Numbered from the stretch's first letter, positions 1 through 12,887 are shown. The stretch: DNA of 64,000 nucleotides from Cinnamomum chago (GCA_038049695.1 CP142456.1:16210501-16274500), one strand, 5' to 3'. The notes: a model not told the origin generated them from the letters alone. Program-made: numbers and translations.

Positions 1-91
1 AATTCCGGCCTTGTTGATAGAAAGACTGTATCAAATCCAAAATACACTTTGTCCAGATACAGATGCTTCTGATATCATTTGCTACGATTTT

Positions 92-569
92 CTACATACT
101 AAATAGCCTAGCCAATCCAACACATATACAGATGAAAATGAACAGGCACACATAATAGATTTTATGCAAAGACAAATCTTTCGCACATCCATTCTTCTTA
201 ATTTCACTCTTCAGTTCTTCGATTTGATTTGATATATTCTGTAGGTCTTGACAAATGTCATCTCGATGTAGGGCCCCGAATTCGTATCTGAACCATGTTC
301 TCCTAATGCTTTATCTTTCCACAGGAATGCGTCGCAGCCGTTTCCGTCCTGCAAAAAAATATTTGGGTGGACATCTGATGGGATTAGAATCTGATTATTG
401 CAATGAACTTCGCAAATTGACAACTCCGAGCACTTACAATCCATCTAGGGCAGCCCCAGAACTTTCGATTTGGATTTGTCTTTGTATGGGAGGTGAAGAA
501 CTGCATAACGCCATTCCCGCATTGACACCTGGGTGCAACTTCAGTAGTAGATGAGATGGAACGTGACAT
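92..569 (-). pseudogene. GRF-type zinc-finger protein, two exons, frameshifted
   Basis: Read on the minus strand, exon 1 (438-569) starts MSRSISSTTEVAPRCQCGNG and carries the first half of a GRF zinc finger (CQCG, NPNRKFWGCP). A perfect donor (GTAAGT) follows at 437 and a pyrimidine-rich TTTTTTTGCAG acceptor ends at 349, giving an 89-bp intron. Exon 2 resumes in phase with DGNGCDAFLWKD, the second half of the finger. Near position 290-300 the frame must shift by one base; the new frame reads into a coiled-coil stretch (ISNQIEELKSEIKK) and a hydrophobic, probably membrane-spanning end (FIFICICVG), with a stop at 92-94. GRF finger, short coiled coil and C-terminal membrane segment is a common plant arrangement. 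GRF fingers bind nucleic acid in other proteins; the role here is unknown. It lies on the same strand as the Harbinger genes next door. The frameshift suggests decay, but a single base error in the sequence would look the same. Confidence 0.7.
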
Positions 570-1048
570 GCTGTCACAAGGGAATATAAGAAATTGAACA
601 AAATGACAAGGGAAAAAGGAACCAGAAACTAATCATGTTGTGCCAAACGAGATATAGAAATATGTAGATAAAAGTTAAAACAAATATATATGATTAATCC
701 TCAAACAACGTTCTAAAAAAGGTTATGCAATGCGGATTCAGTTCCGATTTGTCTCCAGATGTTAAATCCGTACCAACTACACATGTCAATGAAAACAAGG
801 ACCAGATAGATAATTACCATAGATGTTCACCTCATTTCTTTGTCATGCGAGAGAGGAAAGTTAGATAGGTTTAGTTAAGATACAAGCCTTTAGAAATAAC
901 AGACAGGTTATGTAGACACAACCAACATCAACCATAACAATCAACAACAACCACAAAAATAACAGACAGTCCACATAGACACAACCAACACCAAGCATAA
1001 CAACCAACCAAATTAAACCAGTGAACGGGGTCTTTTTTTGGGAGAAGT
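570..1048. other. Non-coding spacer
   Basis: AT-rich sequence between the GRF gene and the MYB-like ORF. A 60-70 bp segment around 895-1010 is loosely duplicated (AACAGACAG... ACACAACCAACA... occurs twice). No gene is seen. Confidence 0.5.
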
Positions 1049-1800
1049 TCAAAGACCAGTCTCCTTGTGCATCCGATCTAGTCGATGGACAATCCATGTG
1101 GATTTATCCTTAGAATGGAGGAATGCCGTCGAACTGTCGTGGCTATTGTTAAACCATTCGTATGAAATGTCTAGATCGGCCGGGGACAGTTCTGGGATCT
1201 TTTCCAATTCTGCTCCATCAATTTCTGAAAGTCGCTTTGAAGGCTCTAGCATCTTGTTTGCAACCTCTTCGATCACCAGACTAATTTTCCCAAATGCCTC
1301 TTTGGACCCCATAATGAATTCTGCCATCCCAGCAACCCTTTTTACTCGCTTCCTTGATCCAGATGAACTCTCGCAGCCTTTGCTGCCCATTAGCATCTCC
1401 TCACAATCATCTGCCCTAATTTTCATGTTACTGGAAACGACATGTGTGTTCGTATGTGAAACGGAGTCATTGGTCTGCCCTGCATTTTGGGAGGATCGAG
1501 CGAAGCTAAAAACTAGCGAGAGCCTATCATAATCAAATGTCTTTGACCGCCATGACTGCGCATCTGGGTGTCCCAGCAAAGTTAGAGTGCAAATGCAAAA
1601 ATATATTTATATCAGATGCCGCCACTAATAAAGAGTGTTAATGTCCAAAAATGCAATACACTACATCTGAAAATCATACCACTATCCAGTCCCGCTAGAT
1701 CTCGTCACTGGTGACGACGCGCTTCGTTGCATTGTCAAATCTGAATCCAGAGGCGTTCAGTAGCTCCGTACAGATGGTACTATTTTTTCAGATTCTTGCA
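1049..1800 (-). pseudogene. MYB/SANT-like partner protein of a PIF/Harbinger transposon
   Basis: The main minus-strand ORF (1049-1579, 176 aa) begins LGHPDAQSWRSKTFDYDRL, the end of a Myb/SANT-like (Myb_DNA-bind_3) domain of the kind found in 'L10-interacting MYB' proteins. The first part of the same domain lies upstream at about 1690-1795 (TELLNASGFRFDNATKRVV, then a stop where the family has a conserved Trp). So the domain is split, by an intron or by decay. A low-complexity linker follows, then a helical C-terminal half. PIF/Harbinger elements need two proteins: the DDE transposase and a Myb-like DNA-binding protein that aids nuclear import. The transposase lies 0.5 kb upstream on the same strand, so this is most likely that second protein. 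The stop in the N-terminal part argues for a dead copy. Confidence 0.6.
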
Positions 1801-2304
1801 TCTGTTTTGGATCGTGCCATCGGTAAATTTCTTCCCTGTCATACTTGCAATTGTCATTGCATTTGCGATAGCGACGTAGGCCTCATCCTTGAAACCCTTG
1901 TCTCCCTTCCTCCCTAGTGCAACCTACTCCAGCATGAGCTCCAATAAGAGTTCATCCAGTTCCACGCTAAAGAGATTGTTTTTACACTGTGGCCTCGGAG
2001 GAGCAACAAGAGGACATGTTGGTATTGAAATACAGTCTATTTAAACACAATTGAATAGGCATAAACAATGATGACGTGCATTATAAGCAATTACGCAGCA
2101 GTAAATTAAATGTCCAAAAGTAAGAGCAGAGTACATATTGATTCATTGGACATCAGTTCACTAACTATGTTTACACTGTTACAGTCCTCAAACAGGTCCG
2201 TGCAACTGAAAAACATCAGAACGTTAAGAAACCTAGAATTGTACTATGTAAACTATAGATTCATCCATGTGTCCTATTCAACTGGTACTCGTCCCACAAT
2301 TTGT

Positions 2305-3632
2305 TTACGAAACAATCACGGAAGGCATGCCACTCATCCCTTTCTTTTTGGGTGTATGGGTGTATGGCTTGAAAATCCTTGCCAGATAGACCTCGCTACC
2401 TGTCTCCTCATTTTGGACAGCATTAGAAAAACTAGTTTCATCAATGTCATCAAGAGCATTATTTTTCTCTAGGATAAAATTGTGTAAGGTGTAGCAGGAA
2501 TGCACTATCAACACCTGATGCAAGAAGTCATACTAAGGGGTGGTCCTTAAGATTGTAAAGCGCCCCTTTAACAATCCAAAGGCTCTTTCAATAACATTAC
2601 GAACCTGCAAATGCCTTTTATTAAAAAGTTCTTTTGGATCTTGCAAAGTTCTTCCTCGATGGTCCTTCAAATGGTATCAGACTCCACGGTAAGGTGCGAG
2701 GAAACCCGGAGCATTGGCAAATTCGGCGTCCACGAGGTAGTAGCGGCCTATTCCAATAGAGATTGGAGAATGAGTGGTTACTTTCCATTTGAATGGGATT
2801 TTTTTTCTTTCAAGTGGGAAAAAAAACCATTTGAAGCTAGAAGGTATATACCTAGTGGCACAACCAGTAGATCACCACTTGTCAGCGCATTCTGTAGGAT
2901 CCGTGCGTCTGTTGCGGATCCCTCCCATTCGGGAAGAACATACTGAAATTTTAAGTCAAACCCACAAGCGGCCAAGACGTTCTGTGTCAACGTCCCCTTT
3001 CTATTTCGATATGATGCTTGTGACTGTACTGGTAGGAAGGCCGGTATATGGGTGCCATCGCTCGTACTGACGCAATCCTGGACCCAAAATGTCAATCAGT
3101 CCGATATTATTTAAACGGAATAGAACTTGATTAACATTGCTTAATTGATGTAACTAAAATATGGAGTAGACATTATACCCTGAAGTTGGTAGGTCCCGCT
3201 GGTGTCTGGATGCTAGATGGTTTGATGAAATTGGGTGCTAGTGTTAGAATAGCATTGAGCACTCCATGGAAGTGTCGGCTTACTGTTTCCCCTGATCGCA
3301 TAAAATTCGATGCGATTGTTATGTTTTTAACCGCATGTGCTAGAATATGTAAGCATGCGACGACCTCTTCTTCAATGGTGACCTCCCGTGTGTCTTTCAG
3401 CAGCCCTCTTAGCAGGTCACAAAGGTAGTCAAAGCTAGCCTTGTATAGTCTAAGCTGACTAATACACTCTTCATCCCTCCCTTCTGTTAATTTGGAAAGG
3501 TAGTGGGCTCTTTCAACACTTCTTTTCCTCTTGGAATCAGATTTATTTTGATATTGGAATATTACTGCGGCCGCAGCCGCTACCTACATTTTCCATGCAG
3601 CCATTGTTGCCCAGACAACTGCAACCATTGCT
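2305..3632 (-). pseudogene. PIF/Harbinger (DDE_Tnp_4) transposase, degraded
   Basis: Exon 1 (about 3179-3632) contains EEEVVACLHILAHAVKN and FMRSGETVSRHFHGVLNAIL, typical of the region before the catalytic core. An intron at 3078-3178 (GTATAATG ... GGGTCCAG) joins in phase to exon 2, which starts DCVSTSDGTHIPAF. All three catalytic acidic residues are visible: D in SDGTHIPAF, D in GSATDARIL, E in VIERAFGLLKGRF. The C-terminal family signature is SCYTLHNFI. The copy is broken. There is a stop near the start (after AAWKM), a stop after FLAPYRG, and about 90 bp of foreign or duplicated sequence near 2770-2860 that separates LVVPLGIYL from a second version of the same motif, GRYYLVDAEF. The enzyme would cut and paste the element at its terminal inverted repeats; I could not locate those repeats. 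Confidence 0.85.
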
Positions 3633-6092
3633 TTTTTTTTTCTTGTTTCTTGGTTCCCTCCTCTCCTTATTTGCCTTTTTATAGAACGATCTTGTACCGT
3701 CCATGTTATTGTAGTGAGAAAGGCTTAATTGTAATGACTAATTCCAAGTGTGATATTCACGGATCTTGATGCACAGAGAAGTTAGCAGTATGAGGGATTG
3801 AAAAGGAACCAATGACTTTTCCATATGTTTGGTTCAATAGTCAAGAAACATGTGTTAAAGCAACCTAAGAAGCAGTGTATTTAAAAAACATTCAAAATTG
3901 GTAATGCTGAAGATCACAGATCACCCCTTCCACTTATACTGCTAACATGGATATTATGGCGAACTGTGTGAGATGTAAAGCTTAGACAAGTAACTTTGGG
4001 AACCATACAATAGTGTACGGTTTCAAACAAGGTCGGTAATCAATATAGCAACATTTTTGAAAAATTACATAGTGAGCTTACCCAACAAGTGGTCTTAGTG
4101 ATCTTATTACAAAGATTCAATCAGATTCGGCCTTTGTAGTTTCTAAATAGGAATATAGTACACATATTATGAATGGAACCAAGCAAATGCCTACCCCTGT
4201 TTGCTCACCATGTCTATGTGAGTCGTTGGCTGAAACTACATACACGGGACTAGAGAGGGAGACAGAGGAGTCCATACCTTTCTCATCGATGGACATGGAT
4301 CGTATTGGAAGTCATTTTCTCAGAGAGATGTTGATGTACCCATTCTTCATAATCCACTACTCCGGATGCCTCTTTTTATAGAAGGATTTGGGAGAAGCAT
4401 GAAGTATGGTTGTAAGGATCTCAGAGTAAGTTCTTTGAATGCGAATAGCTAGAGAAATTATACCAGCGATTTATACAGATTTGTGTAGGACGTTTTTCCA
4501 CCGTATGTCCAACAACCCTCTTCTCACAACATCAAACTGGAGTTATTATCAGAGAGATTAGGAAGGTATGGTAGAATATATTACTTTTGCAGGGCACGTA
4601 CAGACCTAGTCTCTTAGATAAGTCAAGAAGAGATGCACAAAGACCTCCACGGTGTCCAGGTTCATTTTTTCTGATGGGGATGTCCTCTCAAGCCTATGCA
4701 CCAAATCGATTCGCAATCTGTAGATGCGAAGACTTTTGAAGGCCTATGAACAGGGATTGGGATTTTCCATGGAAAGAAAAGACGATCCGATGTAGAGTGT
4801 AGTTGGGGGAAGTTATGAAGGAAGAGGGTTTGATGGAGAGATAGGTAGGAATGGTTATGATCTTGTAGATGCTTTGATGGATAGATGGTTGGCCAAAGTT
4901 ATGAATCAGTTCTTGTTTTAACAAGAGAGCAAATCGGTGAACATTTCCTCATCACTGCACTGGGTCTCTCCATCCTAGCTTAAAACCGGGTTTCCATGGA
5001 TATGCCTGGAAGCGTACGGGGTACTTATATGGTAAAGTTGATGGGCCAGGGACTTCCTCACTTCTTCCTAGAAGACTACTTTTTTGGCTTCACAAATAGT
5101 GATATGGCAATTGACCTATGTCAACTATACTTTCAAGTGAATTCTAATAGTAGCCACAATTGTCAAGTTGCCTTTCTATCCAAGCCATGTGATGGGCTGC
5201 ACCCAAACGGGGGATAGCTAAATTATCAACCATTGGGGCTACACTATACTTGACATCACTTTACATGTAAAATTACCAAATGTGCCCTTAAGGATCGCAA
5301 CGTACTTTCCGTAATTAAACTAATTACAATCCTAGGCCAACACTGTCACCTAGAAGAGAAGGGAAGAATAGCAATGTATGCGATAGACATCTCTCGATGC
5401 ACCAACTGTATCACTTTAAGAACCCTACGACAACAAATCAACCACTGAGCAAACCACTAATCAAAGAAAGAGGGAGAGATACCTGAAAACACAAAGGACT
5501 GAGTTAGGCTCGATGAGCCAGGCAAATAGGCATGTTTAGATGGCAATACATTATATTAATAGATAAGGTCGAAGATCATATTTGATCCCAATTGTACCTG
5601 CATGATTAGTATCTCGATAATAAATATATAATATCAAAGTGCAACAAAAATGGTGTGGAGCGTAGTGTATGAACGATAATAGAGATAGGAATATAACAGA
5701 TGTTTGATACAACATATTAGGTAGATAAGAGAAGCCATCATTATCAAGATATCATAAGAATCATACAAGCACATCAGTGTCACCAGTAAAAGAGATAACC
5801 TAAGGAAGTAGCCTTACGGTGTCCGAAACAATCATATCTAGATCCAACTGTATCAACGTCAGCAGGACACTAAGCAACAACATCTATAATACATAATAAT
5901 CATACTTCTAATATACATCCATAGGAGCACATAAAGGTACGTCCATAGTTGAAGTACAAGGGACGTGGAGGATCAGAGCCAGCCCATCGTCATTGTTCCA
6001 ACAGCTATCGTTGGACATCAATAATGGGGTCATGGCCACCCATCGCTGCCGTCTCATCGAATAGGAGCGTACAAGAGTCCATCTCATCCACA
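3633..6092. other. Non-coding stretch, no gene recognised
   Basis: AT-rich sequence with only short ORFs that resemble no family I know. The right end of the Harbinger element should lie in here, but I could not find its terminal inverted repeat. Confidence 0.5.
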
Positions 6093-6181
6093 GCCACAGC
6101 CAAGTCCCAGCCATTGGTCTTACATGATATCTTAACCAATAATATCCATAGCCACGGCCAAGTCCCAGCCATTGGTCTTAC
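6093..6181. repeat. Two direct copies of a 31-bp unit
   Basis: A unit beginning GCCACAGCCAAGTCCCAG and ending GGTCTTAC occurs at 6093-6123 and again at 6151-6181 with one visible mismatch, separated by 27 bp. It is a local duplication in non-coding sequence. Confidence 0.85.
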
Positions 6182-7069
6182 GTGTTAGATCAACATTAAT
6201 ATCCATCCAAATGTACCTGATCCGAGTGCCGGCGGTCTGGGTACCCCAAAGGTACCTACTGTACTCAACCACATCTCAATATCAATATCCATGCTGGCAC
6301 CCAATCCCTCGGCAGTCCAACCGTACATCCACAATCCTACATACCACTAGGTAGGGGTATTTTGAGCAGGATCGCCTTATCATCATTCATATGAGACGAT
6401 ATTAGTCAAGGGTATGAGTCACGGAGTTCGGCTATAGTTAATCTATCCTCATGATTCCAAACAGTTAATAATGCATACCCTTGTATACTCCGCTTCTCTA
6501 TACTCTTAATCAACATTATCTCATTATTTAGTACGTTAATCTATATCTACTGTTATGTTCCCAATATTACAGGTCAGGATTTCAAGTGCAATGTCCCGAC
6601 ATCTCATCCAATACGGACCGTGATGATAGATCAGAGCCTAAGGGCGATGCCCTGGTTTATAATACCTCCTGAGGTTTACATCCAAAGTTCGGACCTACTA
6701 GCTAGCCTAAGTGTCTGTTCTCAACAATATAAGTACCACACGTCTCAATCCATCGATAATCATTGCCCCTCTCTTTAGGTCCAGGGTCCCACTTCACCTA
6801 AGACAGTGATTACGAAGTCCCATATGCTTATTAAGTATCATTGGTGCTCTTGTAGGTGTTTAGCATCATAGGACATCCATAACCATTGAATAGGGTTCAG
6901 TTTTATAACCCAAGACCCTAGTTAGGTGGCTACACGGGTCAAGGTTAAGCTCGGCCCTTAACTCTTGTCTAGCATATCCTAACAATCCAAATGGAAGGTC
7001 AATGGGGCTCACACATGATCAAATCATAAAAGGAAACCAAATCTGGGAAATAACTATCTACAGTGTATT

Positions 7070-7365
7070 AGGTCGACATCATGGGTCCACGGGTCGACCT
7101 GATACTCTGAAGGGCACAACTGACTGGAAAACATAAATCACAATCTGCATTGTCCCCGATCGACTTGGAGAGTCCTCTGGTTGACTTGGTACACTACGGG
7201 CTTTGCATAAAAAATCTGGCAAATGGGGGATGCTCAGGGTGGCCGGTCGACCGGGGACACTTGGTTTTGTATCCTGTGATCATTTTCTGCTCTCAGTTGA
7301 GGGGAAGTCCTATGTGTGCCCGGTCAACATCCTAAGTGACCAGGTCGACCGGGTACACATGAAAC
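7070..7365. repeat. Cluster of GTCGAC-centred palindromes in unassigned repeat DNA
   Basis: About seven copies or near-copies of GGTCGACC occur within 300 bp (for example GGGTCGACCT, CCGGTCGACCGGGG, AGGTCGACCGGG). The same motif cluster lies inside the two sibling solo LTRs at 36.5 and 48 kb, so this segment is probably part of another LTR. I could not find LTR ends around it. Confidence 0.55.
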
Positions 7366-9239
7366 CCTGATTTTTGAGATTCTAACGTCTTCCATTTTCT
7401 ATCAAAACTCTAACAAATCCATCTCAGATCTACACCAATCACCTCCAAACATCAAACACACCTCCCACATCATGATTCCATCACAAATTGGCCATTGATC
7501 TTCCAAATGGGGGATTCACATCCATCAATGGCCAAATACACAGAAGAAGGCTTAGAAAGAGAAGGATCTATACAACATAGCATCTATACCACCATCCAAT
7601 CACAAAAATCAAACGAAATATCCATTCAAGACAGTAATTAGCAACCTAAGCATGTTAATTAACCAAATTAGGAAATCTATGCATGTCCACATGCCTAATT
7701 AGGAATAACCTCCTCAAATAGATTGGTTTCACTCCAAAAGCTCTACGATCACCCCAATAGCTGAATCTACAATCTCTAAACCCATTCCCAAAGTGAGAAA
7801 TGCATAAGAAAGGGAGTTCTAAGAGAAATGATTATTCTACAAGGAAATTGAAAAGGGAAGATGGATATTACCTTCACTTGGAGAGGGGAGAGAGATCTAG
7901 AAGATGGGGTGAGTTTCCTAGCTTGGAGATAGTTTGATCTTGATGAGTCTCTTTTTCTAGCAATTGGGAGCCCTAGATCTAGAGAGAAATGAGAGAGAGA
8001 GAGAGAGAATTGTAGTTAAATGAGAGGGAGAGAGTGTAAAAAATGTTTGGGAAGCTTGTGGTGTCGGATGTGAATTTTGATTCCCCAAGGGAGGGAAATC
8101 ACCATTCAACTATATGAGATATTAAAAAGTTTACATAAAAAAAGAGGATTCTGAATACCCTCAAAATCGACATATCACAATCGCTAGTTACAGATACGGC
8201 CGTAACATCGTCCTTTGACGAAAGTCGAAAGAGAGTTGGAGAAAATGGGATGGGTTCTTCTCTCGTCTAATGTGCCGCCCAGGACACACAACGGTTGTTT
8301 TGTCACTTAATTTGGGTCTCAAAATAGGGTCAAAGTGAACTAGGCAGGGGAAATCAACATCCAGGGACATGCAAATTCTCGGAATCAACCTCTATTCCTT
8401 TTATTTTTGAGTTCAAATGAATATTTGGCACCGGAGGTGGAGGAAAAGAAAAGAAAATATTTTTGGGGTTAATTTGTTGGTTTTATGATTTTTTTTGGGT
8501 TTTAATAGGGCTAGACGGGCCTAACTAGGGGATTTTCTACTTGGATTTAATCTAACTACTCAGTTTCCGTAAATGGATCTATACCCTATCCTAGAGTCCT
8601 GACCGCCCTCATCCGCTCTCCCGATCCTAACAGGGCCTGGAAAGAGAATGAAACCTAATTTATTAGAATGAAAGAAACTAAAAGTAGTCTAATTTGACCA
8701 GGGGGAGACCTAGATCTAGGTCTAGGGTCTGACCTTGTTAGCCTAAACCAATATTTAATTTCTAACTCCAGTTTATTATTGTTTTGGGTTTTTAATATCT
8801 TTTACTTTGTTTTTGGTCTTTTGGATTTTTTTTGTTATTATTTTTGTGTTTTGTTTTTGGGTTTTGTTTTTATTTTATTTATAAAGCCTAAAATCTAATT
8901 TTTCTAATCCTACTAGAAGGGGAGGAGGAGAAAGAATATGAATTCACTAATTTTTATTTATTAATCTACCTAACTAATTTAGACTCTTTTAAATAACTTC
9001 CCTAATCCAAATGAGAGGGGAGGGGGAAAAGGAGGTTTATCTTACCTAACTTAATTGTTCTAATGAATGTAACTAATGTCTAGAATTCTATTTTTTTGGT
9101 TCTTTTCTTTCTTTCTTCTTCTTTTGGTTTTCTTTTTTTATGAATTATGCAATTCTAGTTTTTATAAAGAAGACAAAATGAACAGACAAGTATAATGCAG
9201 TCCTAATTTTCATAAAGAGAACAAAATAAAGAAATAGGA

Positions 9240-9520
9240 TGCAACATGGTTATAATGCATGGGCATATTAAATGTATGTTGGACATATCGATTAAGATTA
9301 ATTTAAAATAAAATAAAAAATGGCCTAAAATACTAATCTAAATGCATGGACAAGCTTGATGCTAGCTAGGAATAATTTAAAATAAACAATAAAATTGAAA
9401 ATTTACTAGATGCTTGGGCTTGTTAAAATATATGATTTGGGATGAGTTTAAAATAAATAGTGGTTTGAGATACTTATCTAAATGCATGGGCATATTAAGA
9501 TGCATGAAATATCATTAAAA
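9240..9520. repeat. Degenerate tandem repeat, about 110-120 bp unit
   Basis: Segments containing TCTAAATGCATGG, then A/T-rich AATTTAAAATAAA and a GGGCATATTAA or GGGCTTGTTAA motif, recur about three times with clear drift. The boundaries are approximate. Confidence 0.45.
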
Positions 9521-9957
9521 GAGACAAAAAATAAATATGGAGCTAAATTCAATGCAAGAAAAGAAAAGAAAAGAGGTATGCATGGGTCCCATTTAGATGA
9601 ATGGGCGAGCTAGGTGGGTGTAGTGGAGTGGGCGGTGATGGGGGATGAAGGAGAGGGATGAAGAAAAGCCTGAGTGCAAGGAGACCGGGCTGGGGTGTGT
9701 GTGGACTGCATGCAGGGGTTGATGGACCCGTTTCTTCCTTTCCACCTCTCTTCCGTCCCCGGGGCTACTGAAAGGCCAACGGAGGGAAAAAGAGAAAGGC
9801 GAGCATCAACATTTTTGTACGGGTATGCTAGATTTTCTATTCTACTTGGAATTTAGAAATGGTGATCCGGAGATCCACCTTTACATGTAGAAAGGAAATC
9901 AATTTTTTTTCCTAATTTTCCACTGCATTATATTTAAGAAAAGAGACAGTGTTTTTT

Positions 9958-10088
9958 GAATGCCGTAAGAGGCGATTTTTTTCTTTGCTTGCCATGAAAG
10001 ACGGTTTTTTGCCGTAAAAGGCGATGTTTGTCGCGAAAGGCGGTGTTTGCCATGAAAGGCGATTTTTCTATAGAAGGCGATGTACGAA
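9958..10088. repeat. Short tandem array, about 20-bp unit (GCCGTAAAAGGCGATTTT type)
   Basis: Six degenerate units with the cores TGCCGTAAGAGGCGATTT, GCCATGAAAGACGG, GCCGTAAAAGGCGATG, GTCGCGAAAGGCGGTG, GCCATGAAAGGCGATT and CTATAGAAGGCGATG. It lies close to the inferred end of the Tat-like LTR. Confidence 0.75.
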
Positions 10089-11429
10089 TCTTATCAATAA
10101 TGAAAGACAAGAATTGTGATTTTTTTGTCTCTTTAGAATAAAAAATAAAAAATATAATAGAAAAGTAAGAAAATGAATTCTGACTTCTCAGGAGATTGCG
10201 GGGACTTATTAAAATCGGCAGTCGCAAGTCATGTATGGACTTTGCCATCGCCCTTCAGATGAGAACGTATGATGCCCCAATTTCTTTGACTTGGCTTGGA
10301 ATTCGAATTTTTAGAGGATAAGGACCAAGAAGAGGTCCTATATCCAATAAAAACACCGAATAGACGGGCTGAAAAGCCGCGTCTAGGCCATGTCGGATGG
10401 AAAGAGAGGGCCTTAGGGGGGGTCCCCTAAGGGCCTTGTGGTGTTTGTTGCAACAGAGTTTCTTCAAGGTGGGAAAGCATTTTTCTTGGACTTCTCTCTG
10501 GATATGGATGGATGTCTCCCATTCTTCTTGGATTGACCCCCTTTTGTAGGCTCTTGGTAGTCATGGGGTGGGTTTATGAGCATTGATGGCATTGATGCTC
10601 CAGGATGGGAGGAGTTACAAGTTTTAATTCATTTATTTTGTAACTCCTTTTTCTTGGCTTTTGATTGACTGATGGAGAATGATGGGCATTTAATCGCCTT
10701 TAATCTCTATGATGAGAAGAGTTTCATGGTTTTAATGCCATGATTGTTTTGATTTGTAACTCCTCTTTTCTTGCTTCTGATTGGGCTGTCCAAAATAATG
10801 GGTTAATGACCACATTAAGTTGTCATAAAACGGGTCATTTAACTGCATTAAATGGTCGTCTGGTCGCTCGAAGAATCGCGGGCCGTATCGCATCTTTTGG
10901 AATTCTTCTTGCGATGATCGGCGAGGTATCCGCATGTTGCTTGATGTTGGATGGCGATGCAACTTCAGACACTGGTTGATATCAGTGGGCCGGTAACATC
11001 TGTCATGTCGATTTCTTGATCGGTCGGACAAAAAGTATACTTTCTTGGTTGGCTCGTTTGGCGATTTTGAAGCGTGTGATGATGATCACATGCTCTTGAT
11101 GGTAGATTTGAGATGTTGGTGAAGATCAGCTGATTTCGAGCACAAAAAATCAGATTTTTGGAAAACCACAGGGGCCGAGATTCTCGAAACGCGAAAACGG
11201 TCGGAAAATTGCCCTTTCGAGGGAAGTCTGGCGACCCGGATTTCCAGGGTTGCCGGCGACCATAGGGGATATTTCCCCTTTGGTCACCGTTTTTCGGCCT
11301 TTTCTCCGATTTTTCGATTCCCCCTTTTTTGATATTTTTTTGTAACATTTTTGGACATATTTTGGCCTAATTTCCCTGCAGAAAACTGGGCTAGAAGCCT
11401 TGAATATCGGTGAGCAAAGTTTCCAATTT
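10089..11429. other. Unique-looking part of the Tat-like LTR
   Basis: Non-coding. Minus-strand ORFs in 10.2-11.5 kb show no family features. Nothing else is recognised. Confidence 0.4.
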
Positions 11430-12190
11430 TCGGGGAAAGCCACAGACTTTGTCGCGCGGAGCTGCCGATTTGTCGTTAGGAGCCAAACTAGGTCAAACGA
11501 TGTCGGAATGACCTGAAATTTGAAGTGGAGCCTCCTGAGCAAATGACAAGACCAACCATAGGCTTTTGTTTGAGTATTGGAGCCATGTGGGGTCCCGTTG
11601 CCAGTAGACTTGATTTTGTCGCTGGGAAGATGTCGTGCTTTGATGTGTGGTCAACCAATGTCCGATTGACCTAAAATTTGACGGGGAGCCTATTGAAGCC
11701 ATTTTGTGATGATCCAAAAGCTCCAATTTGGATGTCATGGTCTCGGGAAGCTCCGCCGCGGGGGCGCTTGATTTTGTTTTCGAGCGTCAAAGTCGGGTCA
11801 AACGTCGTCGAAATGATCTGAAATTTGACGTGCAGCCCTTTAGAAGCCTTTTGAAGCCACCCATGTGCTCTGTTTGATGAGTGATGGCTTTGGTGGTTCT
11901 CGCCGCTGAGAGGCTCGATTTTACTGCTCGAGGGTTGATGGAGGGTCAAACGTTGTCGGTTTGACTTAAAATTTGACACGGAGCCTTTTGAAGGTATTTT
12001 GAGACCATCTGTAGGCTCTGATCGAAGTTTTGATGTCTTCGACACTGTCCCCGCCAGGAGCTCCTGTTCAGCTGCCGAAGGAGTGAAGTTAGACCAAATG
12101 ATGCTGGAATGGCCTAAAACTTCATGTGTACTCTTCTTTTGGCTGTTTTGAAGAATCTTGCGGTTTTTGTTTGATTCTGACCAGATTTGA
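11430..12190. repeat. Tandem array of about five units, about 150 bp each
   Basis: The plus-strand pattern GGTCAAACG.TGTCG..ATGAC, CTGAAATTTGACG.GGAGCC, TTGAAGCCATTTTG recurs near 11490, 11650, 11790, 11945 and 12090. The units have diverged, the last one most. The array explains the 302-aa minus-strand ORF that crosses it. Confidence 0.75.
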
Positions 12191-12259
12191 TGCTTGAAAT
12201 AGCATTGCCTGTTTGTGGCAGGATGCGGCTTCATGTAGCTTTCGATGTTGAAGAGGCAA

Positions 12260-12887
12260 AGTGACATTTTTATTGTTAACAGGGGTGCACAGTGAAGGGA
12301 AGGTCTGCTTGGAGGGGAGGAAGTCTCTACGCGGTGTGATGAATGAGAGGGCTGAGATGGGTGGCTGCAGTGGAGAGAGGAAAAGAAGGAAGGAAGAAAG
12401 AAAAGAAGAAGAAAAGGAAACAGAAGATGGGTGCTCGGTGTGTAATGTGGTGAGAAGATGGTGTGGTGAGTGTAGGGTAACAGGTGGTGAAGTGTACTGA
12501 AAGGAAAGGGAGAGAGAGTAGAGAGGGGAAGGAGGATGTGTTGTGTACGTATGCAGTGACTATGGAGTGCAGGCAGCAAGAAGGATGTAGGGAGAGGTGG
12601 CCGGTGTGGCGTAGGGACTGAGGTGTGGGGCGGCTGCGGTGTAGCAGATGGGTGTGTGTAGGTGAGGGGTGCCTTGTGGTGCAGGGACGTGGAAGAAGAA
12701 GAGGAGAGGAAGAAGAGAAGAAGAGAAGAAGGAAGAAGAAGGTGGGGGCGTGTAGGGGGCTATCACAGTGGCTATGCAAGCTGGGTGGTGATGGCAGTGT
12801 AGTGGGTGGTTGCGAGGGAGGGGAGGAAAGGAGGAGAAAGAGAATGGAAAGAAAAAAATGGAGAAGGAGATTTTGATGGTGGTAGGG
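12260..12887. other. Purine-rich (plus strand) low-complexity part of the Tat-like LTR
   Basis: G and A dominate the plus strand, so the minus strand reads as long Ser/Pro/Leu/Phe ORFs that are compositional artefacts. The next base begins Gypsy-1. The 5 bp before it (TAGGG) nearly match the CAGGG that follows the duplicated right edge of Gypsy-1. Confidence 0.6.

Larger units (their letters stand above)
6182..9949. other. Non-coding stretch, probably old repeat DNA
   Basis: No convincing gene. It contains a GA microsatellite near 7990-8010, T/G-rich low-complexity sequence at 8760-8890, pyrimidine-rich sequence near 9090-9140 and the loose tandem repeat listed at 9240-9520. Short ORFs here show no family features. 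Confidence 0.5.
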
